Shown: positions 15,400 through 24,633, numbered from the stretch's first letter. The stretch is DNA of 38,105 nt from Mycolicibacterium xanthum (GCF_019710635.1 NZ_JAIFZS010000064.1:1-38105), one strand, 5' to 3'. Made by a program: numbers and translations. The notes: generated by a model not told the origin, from the sequence alone.

Positions 15400-17727
15400 T
15401 CAATCGATCAGATCCAGCGCGGCACGCACGATCGAGTCGGTGTCGATGCCGTGGTAGCGGTACACGTCGTCGAGCGCACCCGACTGGCCGAATCGGGTGA
15501 CCCCCAACGCGGTGGCGGGCACGCGGTGGACCGTCGACAGGAAGCCGAGCGTGTGCGGATGCCCATCGAGGACCGTGACCATCGGCGCCGATCGACGCTC
15601 CGGCAGGACCTGATCGAGGATCCAGCTCGGGGCCCCGCCCAGCCCGCGACGGGCCTGGACCGCGTCGAACAGCCTCCCCGGGCTCGTCACACACACCACC
15701 TCGGCGTCGATTCCCATCTGCGCCAGCCGTTCTGCGGCCCGCGCGGTCTCGGTGATCATCGCTCCCATACCGACCAGCGTCAGCGCGGGACAGGTGACGC
15801 CACGCAGGACGTAGCCGCCGGCGAGCACCTGCCTGCGGCGTCGTTCCCGGGCCGCCGGATCGGTCGGCACAGCGGCCAGCGTCTGGTCGACCGGCCGCGT
15901 CGACAACCGCAGGTACGACGAGCTGCCATCCGGGCGTCCGAGCCGGCCGATGCTGTCGAAGAGCATCCACTCGACCTCGATGGCGAACGCCGGTTCGTAG
16001 CCGACGCATCCGGGCTGTTGCAGGCCGATCGACGGGGTCTTGATGGACTGGTGGGCCCCGCCCTCGGGGGCCAGGGTCACCCCCGAGGGTGTGCCGACCA
16101 GGATGGATTGCCCGCCGGCATAGATTCCGTACGACCACGGCTCCAGGGCGCGTTCCACGAACGGGTCGTAGAGCACGCCGATCGGGAAAAGGGTTTGGCC
16201 CCAACGGCTCCAGGTGGCTCCGAGCTCGCCGATCAGGCCGACCAGGTTGACCTCGGCGATGCCGAGTTCCATGTGCTGCCCCGAGGGCCGCTCGCGCCAG
16301 TGCATGATCGTCTCGGCGTCGTCGGCGAACCAGTCCCGCCGCTCCTGCGGCGACCACACCCCGACCTTGTTCAGCCAGCCCGCGAGGTTGGTGGACGAGC
16401 TGACGTCGGGGCTCACCGTCACGACGCGTTGGGCCGCCCCGGGGGCTTCCCGGGTGAGGTCCAGCAGCGCGCGGCCGAGCGCGGCCTGCGTCGTCGACGT
16501 GCCTGACGGCGTCCGGCCGATGTCGGTGGGAACCGGCGGGGGTGGATCGGCGACGGGCAGCTCCCGGCGCAGCCGGGCGGCGGTCTGCGCGCACAGCATC
16601 GCAGCCGGGCTGTCGGCGGCGAACCGACGCCACGGGTCGGCGGTCTTGCTGCCGGTGGCCCGGGCGACGTGCTCGAACTGCCGATCGGTGAGCAACGCCG
16701 AATGATTCTGCGGATGTCCTTCCATCGGGAGGCCGTATCCCTTGATCGTGTAGGCGATGATGAGCGTCGGCCGGGTGTCGTCGATCTGTGCGAAGGCGGC
16801 ACGCAGCGAATCGAGGTCGTGGCCGCCCAGGTTGCGGATGGCACGCCGGAGCGTGGCGTCGTCCAGCTCGGCGATCAGTGCCGCGATCGCGTCCGCCCGA
16901 TCGCCGTGGCCGGGCAGCCGGGTGCGCAGTTCCGCGGCGCTGCACCGCAGTAGGCGCTGATACTCGGCGTTGGGCATGTCCAGGATCCGCTCCCGCAGCG
17001 CATCGCCGCCGGGCCGGGTGAAAAGCGCCTCCAGCAGGGCGCCGAACGTGACGGTGAGGACCTGCCAACCGGCCGCGGAGAACATCTGCTGGAGTCGGCC
17101 GGCAGCGATGTTGGGGACGACGCGGTCCAGTGACTGTCGGTTGAGGTCGACGATCCAGACGATCTCGCCCAGCTCGCGCACGGCCGGGTCGAGTACCGCC
17201 TCCCACACCGCACCCTCGTCGAGCTCGGCGTCGCCGACCAGGGAGTACTGCCGGCCCGTACCGATGTCGGCGATGGCCGCGTTGACGTAGCGTCGCGCGA
17301 TCGCCCCCCAGATGGGGGCGGTGGCCCCGATGCCCACCGACCCGGTCGAGTAGTCGACCGGATCGGGATCCTTGCTGCGGCTCGGATAGGACTGCAGCCC
17401 GCCGAACTCGCGCAGAGTGGTCAGGTACTTCTCGTCGAGTTCGCCCAGCAGATAGTTGATCGCGTGCAGCACCGGTGACGCGTGGGGCTTCACCGACACC
17501 CGGTCGCCGGCCCGCAGCTGCTCGAACCACAGCGAGGTCATGATCGTCACCATGGACGCGCTGGAGGCCTGGTGGCCGCCGACCTTCAGTCCGCTCGGGT
17601 TGGGACGCACCCGATTGGCGTGGTGGACGATCGCGGTGGACAGCCACAGCACGCGCTGCTCCACCGCGATCAGTGGGTCGGCACCGGTGTCGGCACCGGT
17701 CGAGTCGGCACGAAGGGCACTGGTCAT
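15400..17727 (-). CDS. AceE/transketolase-like thiamine diphosphate E1 enzyme
   Basis: A 775-residue protein resembling homodimeric pyruvate dehydrogenase E1 (AceE, usually about 890-930 residues) and transketolases. Visible parts are GGHQASSASMVTI near the N-terminus, the TPP/Mg site GDAELDEG ... VDLNRQSLD, IIAYTIKGYGLPMEGHPQNHS, and the catalytic Glu in QHMELGIAEVNLVGL. It is shorter than AceE and has no linked E2 or E3 gene here, so its acceptor is unknown; it may act as a 2-oxoacid dehydrogenase E1 or a transketolase-type enzyme. The ATG at 17727 has GGAG upstream. It is divergent from an Lrp/AsnC gene, which probably regulates it. Confidence 0.85.
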   Translation of the reverse strand: MTSALRADSTGADTGADPLIAVEQRVLWLSTAIVHHANRVRPNPSGLKVGGHQASSASMVTIMTSLWFEQLRAGDRVSVKPHASPVLHAINYLLGELDEKYLTTLREFGGLQSYPSRSKDPDPVDYSTGSVGIGATAPIWGAIARRYVNAAIADIGTGRQYSLVGDAELDEGAVWEAVLDPAVRELGEIVWIVDLNRQSLDRVVPNIAAGRLQQMFSAAGWQVLTVTFGALLEALFTRPGGDALRERILDMPNAEYQRLLRCSAAELRTRLPGHGDRADAIAALIAELDDATLRRAIRNLGGHDLDSLRAAFAQIDDTRPTLIIAYTIKGYGLPMEGHPQNHSALLTDRQFEHVARATGSKTADPWRRFAADSPAAMLCAQTAARLRRELPVADPPPPVPTDIGRTPSGTSTTQAALGRALLDLTREAPGAAQRVVTVSPDVSSSTNLAGWLNKVGVWSPQERRDWFADDAETIMHWRERPSGQHMELGIAEVNLVGLIGELGATWSRWGQTLFPIGVLYDPFVERALEPWSYGIYAGGQSILVGTPSGVTLAPEGGAHQSIKTPSIGLQQPGCVGYEPAFAIEVEWMLFDSIGRLGRPDGSSSYLRLSTRPVDQTLAAVPTDPAARERRRRQVLAGGYVLRGVTCPALTLVGMGAMITETARAAERLAQMGIDAEVVCVTSPGRLFDAVQARRGLGGAPSWILDQVLPERRSAPMVTVLDGHPHTLGFLSTVHRVPATALGVTRFGQSGALDDVYRYHGIDTDSIVRAALDLID

Positions 17728-17753
17728 CGCGGCACTCCGGAAGATTGGGCAGA

Positions 17754-17805
17754 TTGCGTATCCAGTGCAGCAATCAGCCCTGCATAGGGCAACCTTGCCC
17801 GGCAA
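17754..17805. promoter_or_regulatory. TTGC/GCAA palindromes between the E1 and Lrp genes
   Basis: The divergent intergenic region holds TTGCC-C-GGCAA (17795-17805), a perfect palindrome, and a wider TTGC ... GCAA pair (17754-17773). Such half-sites resemble operators of Lrp/AsnC proteins, which commonly control a divergent target gene. Confidence 0.45.
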
Positions 17806-17858
17806 AATTGAGCAGAATGCACGGTTTCAGTCGTCGAACCCGGAAGGAGGTGGTCACA

Positions 17859-18362
17859 ATGTCGGATATGGCGAGCATGCGAACCGCAGACCCGACCGAC
17901 GCCAGGCTCCTGAAAGCGCTCGTCGCCGACGCCCGCGCCACCGCGGTGGCGCTCGCGGAGCGGACCGGCATCTCCCGCAACACCGTGCAGGCCAGGCTGG
18001 CCCGGTGGCACCAGACCGGGGCGACCAGATCGTTCGAGCGGACCATCGATCCGGGGTTCCTGGGCTATCCGTTGCAGGCCTTCGTGCTGACCAACGTCAA
18101 ACAGCGACTGCTCGACGAGGTCGCCCACTCGTTGGCGGAGATCCCCGAGGTCGTCGAGGTGCACGGACTGTCCGGGGTGGCCGACCTGCTGATCCAGGTG
18201 GTCGCGCGCGACGCCGACGACCTCTACCGCATCGCGGGACGAATTCTGGGGATCCGCGGGGTCAAACGCACCAACACCGCGCTGGTCATGCGCAACCTGG
18301 TGGACTTCCGGCTCAGTCCCCTGGTGGACCGGCTGGCCGCCGGAGAGCCGGCCCCGCTCTGA
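17859..18362 (+). CDS. Lrp/AsnC-family transcriptional regulator
   Basis: A 167-residue protein. The N-terminal HTH contains DARLLKALVADARATAVALAERTGISRNTVQARLARW. The C-terminal RAM (ligand/oligomerisation) domain runs from about residue 70, with HGLSGVADLLIQVVARDADDLYRIAGRIL. The ATG at 17859 has GGAAGGAGG 8 bases upstream. It is transcribed away from the E1 gene; the shared region contains TTGC/GCAA palindromes, so it probably senses an amino acid or 2-oxoacid and controls that enzyme. Confidence 0.93.
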   Translation: MSDMASMRTADPTDARLLKALVADARATAVALAERTGISRNTVQARLARWHQTGATRSFERTIDPGFLGYPLQAFVLTNVKQRLLDEVAHSLAEIPEVVEVHGLSGVADLLIQVVARDADDLYRIAGRILGIRGVKRTNTALVMRNLVDFRLSPLVDRLAAGEPAPL

Positions 18363-18452
18363 CACCGGTTGAGCCGCCCCGTCCGGCGCGCTCGGTTATC
18401 CTCGGTCCAAGCGCACCGCCTGCTAACGAATACGACAGCGCCGACGACACAT

Positions 18453-18498
18453 CAGTGCTGACCCAAACGACAGTGCTGACGGACACGACAGTGCTGAC
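18453..18498 (+). repeat. Three 18-bp-period repeats with core CAGTGCTGAC
   Basis: The 10-mer CAGTGCTGAC occurs exactly at 18453, 18471 and 18489, with the spacer also similar (ending ACGA in two copies). The array lies 30-75 bases upstream of the Pro-rich protein gene and may sit in its 5' leader or promoter. Confidence 0.85.
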
Positions 18499-18528
18499 CA
18501 GAAGACGGAGAGCACCGGCACCGACATC

Positions 18529-19122
18529 ATGACCAGAAAACAGCGCCTCGCGGCGCCGCACTTGGGCCGTTTGACCAGGTTGGCAGCCACCACGGCAGCC
18601 CTGAGCGCGGGCGCCCTCGGCCTGGCCGGGCTGGCCCACGCCCAGCCCGCGCCCCCGGTCGACCCCGCACTGATCACCCCGGCGCCCGGGGAACCGCCGC
18701 CGCCCGGCCAGCCGGTCTACCAGGCGGTTGCCGGCGGGGACGCGCCGCCGGTCGCTCCCCCGCCCGCCGGGCCTCCGATGGTGCCGGAGATCCAGAACCC
18801 GCAGTACGGTCAGCAGGGCTCCGGAGGGACGCTGGGCTTCCTGCGGGACGCCTGGCACATGGCCAAGGACCCGTACAACATGACCCAGATGCCCGAAGGC
18901 GGGCTGCCCCCGTCGGCCCCGCCGCCCGGGGCCGGTCCCGCACCCGCGCTGCCGCCGGGCTACACCTCCCTGAACGCTCCGGGTTCGGAGACTCCGCTGC
19001 CCGAATCCGACCCCGCGGCCGGGCCTGCACTGCCGCCCGGGTACTACCCGATCACCGGACCGCCGCCGCCCGGCTGGTATGACGCCGATCCGAACGCGCC
19101 GGTGCCGATCCCGACGCCGTAG
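18529..19122 (+). CDS. Proline-rich exported protein
   Basis: A 197-residue protein with a signal peptide: basic start MTRKQRLAAPHLGRLTR, a hydrophobic Ala/Leu/Gly core and the cleavage site AHA|QP near residue 38. The mature part is Pro/Gly-rich and disordered, with repeats such as ALPPGYTSL and ALPPGYYPI and a short non-Pro segment (TLGFLRDAWHMAKDPYNMTQMP). Many mycobacterial cell-wall proteins look like this; no enzymatic function is visible. The ribosome binding site is poor and the leader carries a tandem repeat, so the start is moderately sure. Confidence 0.82.
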   Translation: MTRKQRLAAPHLGRLTRLAATTAALSAGALGLAGLAHAQPAPPVDPALITPAPGEPPPPGQPVYQAVAGGDAPPVAPPPAGPPMVPEIQNPQYGQQGSGGTLGFLRDAWHMAKDPYNMTQMPEGGLPPSAPPPGAGPAPALPPGYTSLNAPGSETPLPESDPAAGPALPPGYYPITGPPPPGWYDADPNAPVPIPTP

Positions 19123-19193
19123 CTGTTGGCTCTCGACCTCTGCTCGATGTCGTGTGACGAGCAGTGAGTTCACCCCATAGCCGGAGGTGACCC

Positions 19194-19964
19194 ATGGATG
19201 CGCCCGTGGTCTTGGTGCACGGCACCAACGCCGGCCCGTGGACGATGGCCAATTTCGGTCGGTTCTTCGCCGACCTGGGTTGGCGATGCCTGAGCCCGCC
19301 CTACCGCCATCACGACGATGCGGTTTCCGGCGATGGTGCGGACCTGTTGGCCGGAGTCGGCATCGCCGATTACGTCGACGACATCGCCGCGGTCGTCTCG
19401 ACCCTGGACACCTCGCCGGTGATCGTCGGGCATTCGCTCGGCGGTGTGATCGCCCAGAAGCTGGCCGCACGCGGCCAGGCGCGGGCGATCGTCCTGCTGA
19501 ACGGCAGCGTCAACTGGGGCATTCTGCCCACCACCGATGCGGAGCGTGCACTGGCCAAGGCGTTGATGTCGGCCGGGCCGTTCTGGGAAACCACCCTCCT
19601 GCCGGATTTCGACACGATGTCCACCTACGGGCTCAACATGCTCGGCCCGGCCGGGCAACGACGCGTCTTCGACCGCCTGGGGCCCGAGTCGGGCCGCGTC
19701 ATGTTCGAACTGTTCTTCTGGATGTTCGACGAGAACCAGACCACCAGAATCGACTACCGGAACGTCACCTGTCCCGTGCTGATGGTGTCGGGCAGCGAAG
19801 ACCTCGCGATTCCTCCGTCGACATCGCGCGCCATCGCGCAGCGGCACGGCTCACTGGCGACATTTCACGAGGCCGACGGTTTCGGGCACTACCTGACCCT
19901 TGAGCCGAACTGGCGCCAGATCGCCGAGTTGTGCGCCCGCTGGATGGCCGACACGGTCGAGTGA
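19194..19964 (+). CDS. Alpha/beta-hydrolase
   Basis: A 256-residue alpha/beta-hydrolase. The oxyanion region is VVLVHGTNAGPW, the nucleophile elbow GHSLGG near residue 82, the acid probably the Asp in VSGSEDLAIPP, and the His in DGFGHYLTLEP. The lid contains several aromatic residues (FELFFWMFDEN). The substrate is unknown. The ATG is preceded by GGAGG with 6 bases of spacing. It is convergent with the long cyclase gene. Confidence 0.9.
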   Translation: MDAPVVLVHGTNAGPWTMANFGRFFADLGWRCLSPPYRHHDDAVSGDGADLLAGVGIADYVDDIAAVVSTLDTSPVIVGHSLGGVIAQKLAARGQARAIVLLNGSVNWGILPTTDAERALAKALMSAGPFWETTLLPDFDTMSTYGLNMLGPAGQRRVFDRLGPESGRVMFELFFWMFDENQTTRIDYRNVTCPVLMVSGSEDLAIPPSTSRAIAQRHGSLATFHEADGFGHYLTLEPNWRQIAELCARWMADTVE

Positions 19965-19987
19965 ACGCCGGCGGCCGGCCGGACTCA

Positions 19988-20015
19988 CCGGCGCGAATCG
20001 CCCTTTCGGCGCCGG
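19988..20015. terminator. GC hairpin between convergent genes
   Basis: CCGGCGC (19988-19994) pairs with GCGCCGG (20009-20015), extended by GAA/TTC after a one-base bulge. It is placed between two convergent genes, as expected for a shared terminator; no T-run. Confidence 0.35.
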
Positions 20016-20077
20016 GCACTACGAGGGGACCCTTTCAGCTACACCCCACCGACCCCAGAGCCGGGCCGGTACCAATG

Positions 20078-23000
20078 TCAGTCCAGGGCGTTCAGCACCG
20101 CCCTGGCGTCCCGCAAGTCGGGAGTGTCAGTGCCCTCGCTGAACCAGTCGTACACCGGCTCCAGCACCTCGCGGGCCTGATCCCGCTTGCCCTGTCGACA
20201 CAACAACCGGCCCAGGCTCGTCGCGGCCCGCAGCTGCCAGGACTTGGCCCGTTGGCGGGTGGCGATGGTCAACGCGCGTTCGAAGCAAGCTCGTGGTTGC
20301 GCAGGATCGGCGACGTTCTGTCCAACCAGGAGTTCACCCTTGAGGCGGTACACCTCGGCTTCGTACATGTGCTCGCCGGTGCGCTCCACCCACATCAGCG
20401 CCTCCTCCAGCGTCCGCAAACCCTCCTCGAATCGCCCCAGCCTGCCGTAGGTTTCGCCCAACAAGGCGACGAACCACGGCATCACGCCGCCGACCTTCAT
20501 GGCCTGCCGGGATTCCGCCGCCTCGCGGATGTCGTCGAGACCTTCGGCAGCCGAGCCCTGCTCCGCGAGAGCCCAACCGCGCGGCAACAGGCTCCACCCG
20601 CCATAGGCCTTGAAGCCGCCCGCGGCGCATATCCTCAGCGCCTCGTCGGCGTGTTCGCGGGCCGTCCGGGAGTCGCGTACCAGTTGACGAAGATGTGCGG
20701 AGAAGTTGAGCGTTTGCGCCACGGTGAAGGGGTGCTCGAGCTCGCGAGCGTGGGAGAGGGTTTCGTCCATCTTCCGCACGGACTCGTCCGGGTATCCCAG
20801 CACCCACAGGGTCAGCGCCTCCAGGTAGCCACAGTTGATTCCGGCATCCTGGCCGTAGCTCACCGCGCTGGTGCGCAGCTGCTCGGGGTCGTAGAGCGCC
20901 TGACCCCGCCTGCAGTGGGTGAGGGCATCCGCGAAATCGCCTTGCCACCAGGCGATGTTCGCGACCATCCGGTGACCCGCCGTGAGGATGACCGGGTCGT
21001 GTTGCTGCTTTGCGGTCGCCAGATACTCCTCCGCCAGCGCCCGCGCCTGCGCGGCGTGCCCCTGGGCCATGTGGACATACCAGTTCCCCCACAATGCCGG
21101 AAACAGCTCCGACGTTTCGCCGAACCTCCGCGCCAGCTCGCAGGCTCGCGCGTAAACCGCGCCGGTCGTCTGCGGTCCCTGCGTGGACGCCAGCGCCGCC
21201 CCGAGCATGATGTGCAGCGCCAGTTCCCGTCGTGCGTGCTCCTCGGTCTCCGGCAGCGCCTCGAGCAGTTCGAGGCCCCTACCCACATGGGCGATGGCCT
21301 CGTGGTTCGCCGAACGTTCGAGTGCCCGCTGGCCGGCAGCCTGCCAGTACGGCAGCGCCCGGGCGGCCGATCCCGCCTCGGTGTAGTGATGCGCGAGCAG
21401 CTCGGGGCGCGTGCTCACCGTTTCGGCGAACTGGGTTTCGAGCACGTCGGCGATGCGTTGATGATGCTGCTGGCGACTGCTTTTGAGCAATGATTGGTAT
21501 GCCGCGTCTCGAATCAGGGCGTGTTTGAAGCGGTATGTGGCGCGTGCGGACTGCCCCTCCTGGTGGATGAATTCCGCTGCCACCAGCTCGTCGAGCGCTC
21601 GTCGCACGGTTTTTTCGTCCCACGGCGCGACGGCGCGCAGCAACGGATAGCTGAACTCGCGCCCCAGCGTGGCCGCCAGCTGTGCCAGGCTCTTGACCGC
21701 CGCCATTCGATCCAGGCGCGCCATCAGCGATTCGTGCAGCGTGTCGGGGATCGCAAGGGGCGGCAATCGGGCGCCCAGGTCGTAGGGTTCGGCATGCTCC
21801 TCGAGCAGTCGTGATTCGACCAGCATGTTGGTCAGTTCCTCGATGAACAGCGGCACGCCGTCGGTCTTGGCCACTATCTGAGCCAAGATGGCCTCGAGCA
21901 GCGTCTTCCCGAGTGCTACCCGGGAAGCCAGGTCGGCCGCTTCGTCTTGCGTCAGGCGCGTCAGATGTACCGCAGTGACGTCGGAGGATTCGGCAAAGGG
22001 AGGGCTGAACTCGTCGCGGTAGGCGAATACTGCGAGGATGCGCGTGTCGGCTATCCGGTCGATCAGCATGCCGAGAAATTCCAGCGTCGTGGGATCCGCC
22101 CAGTGCAGGTCCTCGACGACGAACAGCAAAGGCTGTTGAGCCGCCCGGGACAGCAGCACCCGCAACAGGGCGTGCATGGTCTGCCGTCTCTGCTCCTCGG
22201 AAGCCATCGCCGGCGTGCAGTACCCGTCGCCCAACGGGATCCCCAGAAGTTCGGCGAAGAGCGGGACCGAGTCCTGCAGCGGCTGCCCGGTTTGGACCAG
22301 GAACCCCTCCAGTTTGCGCAGTTTGTCCAGTGCCGACTCGTCCGGCTCGAGGCGCAGGACCACCCGCTCGAGCAGGTCGATCAATGGATGCAACGCCGAG
22401 TGCCGGTAGTGGGGCGAGCATTGGCACGGTGTCAGCCACGCGTCCGACTGGGCCGCAGCATATTCGGCGAGCGCATGAACCAATCGGGACTTTCCGATCC
22501 CCGCCTCGCCGCTGAGCAACACCACGTGTCCCCGGCCTGCGGCTGCCCGAGCCCAGCGATCCTGGAGCAGAGCCAATTCGGCTTCACGCCCGACAAGTGG
22601 GGTCAGACCGGCGCCCAGCGCCTCCAGGCGGGTGCGCGCGGTGCTCTCGCACAGCACGCGATAGACCTCCAGCGGGCGCGCCACGCCCTTCAGGGCGGGG
22701 GCACCCAGAGGTTCGCAGGTGAACAGGCCGCGCAGAAGCTGGTGGGTCAGGTGGCCGATCACGAGCGTGTTCGGCTCCGCGATCCCCTCCAGGCGAGCGG
22801 CGACGTTGAGGGTTTCACCGAACGCCTGTTGGTCGTGGCGTTCACCGCCGCTGATGTCGTCGACGACCACCAATCCGGTGTCGCACCCCAGGCGCACATC
22901 CAGGGACACCCCGCGCTGCTCGGACAAGCCCGCGTTGAGCCGCCCCATGGCCTCGATGATTCCGAGGCCGGCGCGTACGGCTCGCTGGGCGTCGTCCTCA

Positions 23001-23479
23001 TGCGCTCGGGGATAGCCGAAGTAGACGAGCAGCCCATCGCCGAGGTAGTTGCCGATGTGTCCCTCGTAGCGGGCGATCACCTTGGCGCAGGTGTCCTGAT
23101 AGGCCAGCACCACCTCCCGGAACTCCTCCGGGTCGAGTCGACCGGAAAGCGCGGTCGACTCGACGAGGTCACAGAACAGAACGGTGAGCTGTCGGCGCTC
23201 GGCGTTCTGACCCGGCAGGGCGGCTGCGGACTCTATTCCGCGAGAAGGTGTTTCGTGGCTCTCGGCGACCCGGGTGGGCGCTGCAACGGGACCGCCCGTC
23301 CACACCAGGCCCGGACCGTCCGCGCAGATGTCGGTGCCATGCGTGTAGGACAGTTCCTCCTTGAGGGCTTCGAGTCCCGCGTCATCCAGGTCGAACCGGA
23401 GCTGCAACGAGCGATACGACGCACGTCCGCGCCTGCGGAGCAGATCGACGACGTGATCGACTATCTCGTAGATGTCCAT
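20078..23479 (-). CDS. Class III nucleotidyl cyclase fused to STAND-type ATPase and TPR region
   Basis: A 1133-residue multidomain regulator. The first ~65 residues form a small N-terminal domain. The class III cyclase domain (about 95-275) has metal-binding D104 (LFCDLVEST) and D148 (YLGDGLLVYFGYP) and the transition-state N225/R229 (LNVAARL). The usual purine-selecting Lys before GD is Asn here (HIGNYLGD), as in many members of this architecture, so activity or substrate is uncertain. The AAA/STAND ATPase starts near 295 with P-loop GEAGIGKS (324-331) and Walker B LLFVVEDLHWADP. TPR-like helical repeats fill residues ~720-1130. The start at 23479 has GGAG 9 bases upstream. It may join cAMP signalling with a scaffold; no target is evident. 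Confidence 0.9.
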   Translation of the reverse strand: MDIYEIVDHVVDLLRRRGRASYRSLQLRFDLDDAGLEALKEELSYTHGTDICADGPGLVWTGGPVAAPTRVAESHETPSRGIESAAALPGQNAERRQLTVLFCDLVESTALSGRLDPEEFREVVLAYQDTCAKVIARYEGHIGNYLGDGLLVYFGYPRAHEDDAQRAVRAGLGIIEAMGRLNAGLSEQRGVSLDVRLGCDTGLVVVDDISGGERHDQQAFGETLNVAARLEGIAEPNTLVIGHLTHQLLRGLFTCEPLGAPALKGVARPLEVYRVLCESTARTRLEALGAGLTPLVGREAELALLQDRWARAAAGRGHVVLLSGEAGIGKSRLVHALAEYAAAQSDAWLTPCQCSPHYRHSALHPLIDLLERVVLRLEPDESALDKLRKLEGFLVQTGQPLQDSVPLFAELLGIPLGDGYCTPAMASEEQRRQTMHALLRVLLSRAAQQPLLFVVEDLHWADPTTLEFLGMLIDRIADTRILAVFAYRDEFSPPFAESSDVTAVHLTRLTQDEAADLASRVALGKTLLEAILAQIVAKTDGVPLFIEELTNMLVESRLLEEHAEPYDLGARLPPLAIPDTLHESLMARLDRMAAVKSLAQLAATLGREFSYPLLRAVAPWDEKTVRRALDELVAAEFIHQEGQSARATYRFKHALIRDAAYQSLLKSSRQQHHQRIADVLETQFAETVSTRPELLAHHYTEAGSAARALPYWQAAGQRALERSANHEAIAHVGRGLELLEALPETEEHARRELALHIMLGAALASTQGPQTTGAVYARACELARRFGETSELFPALWGNWYVHMAQGHAAQARALAEEYLATAKQQHDPVILTAGHRMVANIAWWQGDFADALTHCRRGQALYDPEQLRTSAVSYGQDAGINCGYLEALTLWVLGYPDESVRKMDETLSHARELEHPFTVAQTLNFSAHLRQLVRDSRTAREHADEALRICAAGGFKAYGGWSLLPRGWALAEQGSAAEGLDDIREAAESRQAMKVGGVMPWFVALLGETYGRLGRFEEGLRTLEEALMWVERTGEHMYEAEVYRLKGELLVGQNVADPAQPRACFERALTIATRQRAKSWQLRAATSLGRLLCRQGKRDQAREVLEPVYDWFSEGTDTPDLRDARAVLNALD

Positions 23480-23708
23480 AGCGGTGTCTCCACCCGCACC
23501 GGCACGCGATGCGTTCGGGACGACTGGGAGGGGCGGTGCTCGACGATCACGGACGGGTCCGCGAGGCCGGCATTCCGGCCTCGACCGCTTCCCACCGGGT
23601 CTGAGTGACCGGCGATCGGCCACGTCAAGCGCACTCCCTGAGCCTACTCGCCGCACCGGTGGCACAAGGCCGGTAAGGCACAGTGATCTGCTCGCCGAGG
23701 GCTGCCGA

Positions 23709-24158
23709 CTATCCCATCACCGACAGCGGGGTCAGCGGCAACAACTCGACCATCACGCCGTCGGGGTCCACGACGGTGGCCGCAGTCGCCCCGGTCGGTG
23801 TGACGAAGGTTCGGGGAGTACCCCCGAGACCCAGCCCGGCCAGCCGGGACAGCACGGCGTCGACGTCCACCTGTACGGATAGCAGGAAAACCCCGCGAGC
23901 CGGAAGCCCCTGCTGCGGTTGGCCGTCGGCAATGGCAGGCAACCCCAGGTCGATGAGCTCGATGATGCCGGAATCGGAGTTGTCGGAGGATCCGAGAAAA
24001 ACGATGCGGACCTCGTCGGTGCTGACCCCCAGCAGCGGCTCCAGGTCGTTGGTCAGAACCGTGTCGACCAATACCTGCATTTCCAGGCCATCGCGGTAGA
24101 AGCGCAGCGACGTGTCCAGGTCGTGGACACACACCCCCGCGTGGTGCAGCCGTGTCAT
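23709..24158 (-). CDS. Glyoxalase/bleomycin-resistance (VOC) family protein
   Basis: A 149-residue VOC protein with two beta-alpha-beta-beta-beta modules. The first starts LHHAGVCVHDLDTSLRFYRDGLEM, with a His ligand, and contains FLGSSDNSDSGIIELIDL. The second ends TAATVVDPDGVMVELLPL, with the typical DPDG..vEL and a Glu ligand. The family binds a metal and acts on small electrophilic or epimerisable substrates; the substrate here is unknown. The ATG at 24158 has a modest AGGG site. It is the last core-type gene before the island. Confidence 0.88.
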   Translation of the reverse strand: MTRLHHAGVCVHDLDTSLRFYRDGLEMQVLVDTVLTNDLEPLLGVSTDEVRIVFLGSSDNSDSGIIELIDLGLPAIADGQPQQGLPARGVFLLSVQVDVDAVLSRLAGLGLGGTPRTFVTPTGATAATVVDPDGVMVELLPLTPLSVMG

Positions 24159-24279
24159 TCGTGCGACCCTACCGCGTCCGCTTCGGCGAACCTGGTCGTG
24201 TCGGCGCCACGTTCGTACTCGTCCATCCGCACAGCCGTCGATTCCGGCAACGATTCGATTGACTCGCAATGGCCGCCAG

Positions 24280-24422
24280 CCTGGCGCGCATCACCTTCCA
24301 TGACTTGCGGCGCTCCAGTAGCGTCGCGCCCAGGGCCGGCATCAACAACGAAAGTCGTCAGCGAGCGGATCGGGCACGCCGACGTCGGGCATTTCCCACA
24401 GACGAATGCCCACGAAAGATGA
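24280..24422 (+). pseudogene. Broken C-terminus of a phage-type tyrosine recombinase
   Basis: One frame reads RITFHDLRR, the conserved HxxR box of tyrosine integrases, followed by an AGIN-like stretch. After a one-base shift near 24345 the next frame reads TKVVSERIGHADVGHFPQTNAH, matching the usual ending KVVSERLGHxxxxxTxxxYAH. The rest of the enzyme is missing and the catalytic Tyr is replaced (QTNAH for QTYAH). It is a dead remnant marking the left edge of the island. Confidence 0.7.
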
Positions 24423-24603
24423 TGTTTCTGAGGTTGACCGGTCGTTCGCGTCTGCTCCTCGGCAACGACAGCGCATCACTGACCGGCTGCGGGCCGAGGT
24501 GGTCGAGGCGTACGAGTCAGGGAAGGCGAGTCGGCAGCTTGCCGAGAAGCTGGCACTGGGTCGCACAACCGTCCTGAAGATCCTGAAGGCTGCCGGGGGG
24601 TGA
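24406..24603 (+). CDS. Small resolvase-like HTH protein (left copy)
   Basis: A 65-residue frame whose C-terminal 40 residues form a Hin/resolvase-type helix-turn-helix: LRAEVVEAYESGKASRQLAEKLALGRTTVLKILKAAG. It ends at a stop created by a run of six G (24595-24600); without the extra base(s) the frame would continue as VTIRPRG, as it does in the second copy at 32291. It is therefore probably a truncated DNA-binding gene, still open for most of its HTH. Its start overlaps the integrase remnant. Function unknown. Confidence 0.5.
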   Translation: MPTKDDVSEVDRSFASAPRQRQRITDRLRAEVVEAYESGKASRQLAEKLALGRTTVLKILKAAGG

Positions 24604-24633
24604 CCATCCGGCCGCGAGGCCGCACCCAACGTC

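Noticed and set aside
24159..24280. attachment-site copy of the tRNA 3' end near the integrase relic
   Set aside because: I compared the tRNA 3' half with the left border by eye and found no run longer than a few bases.
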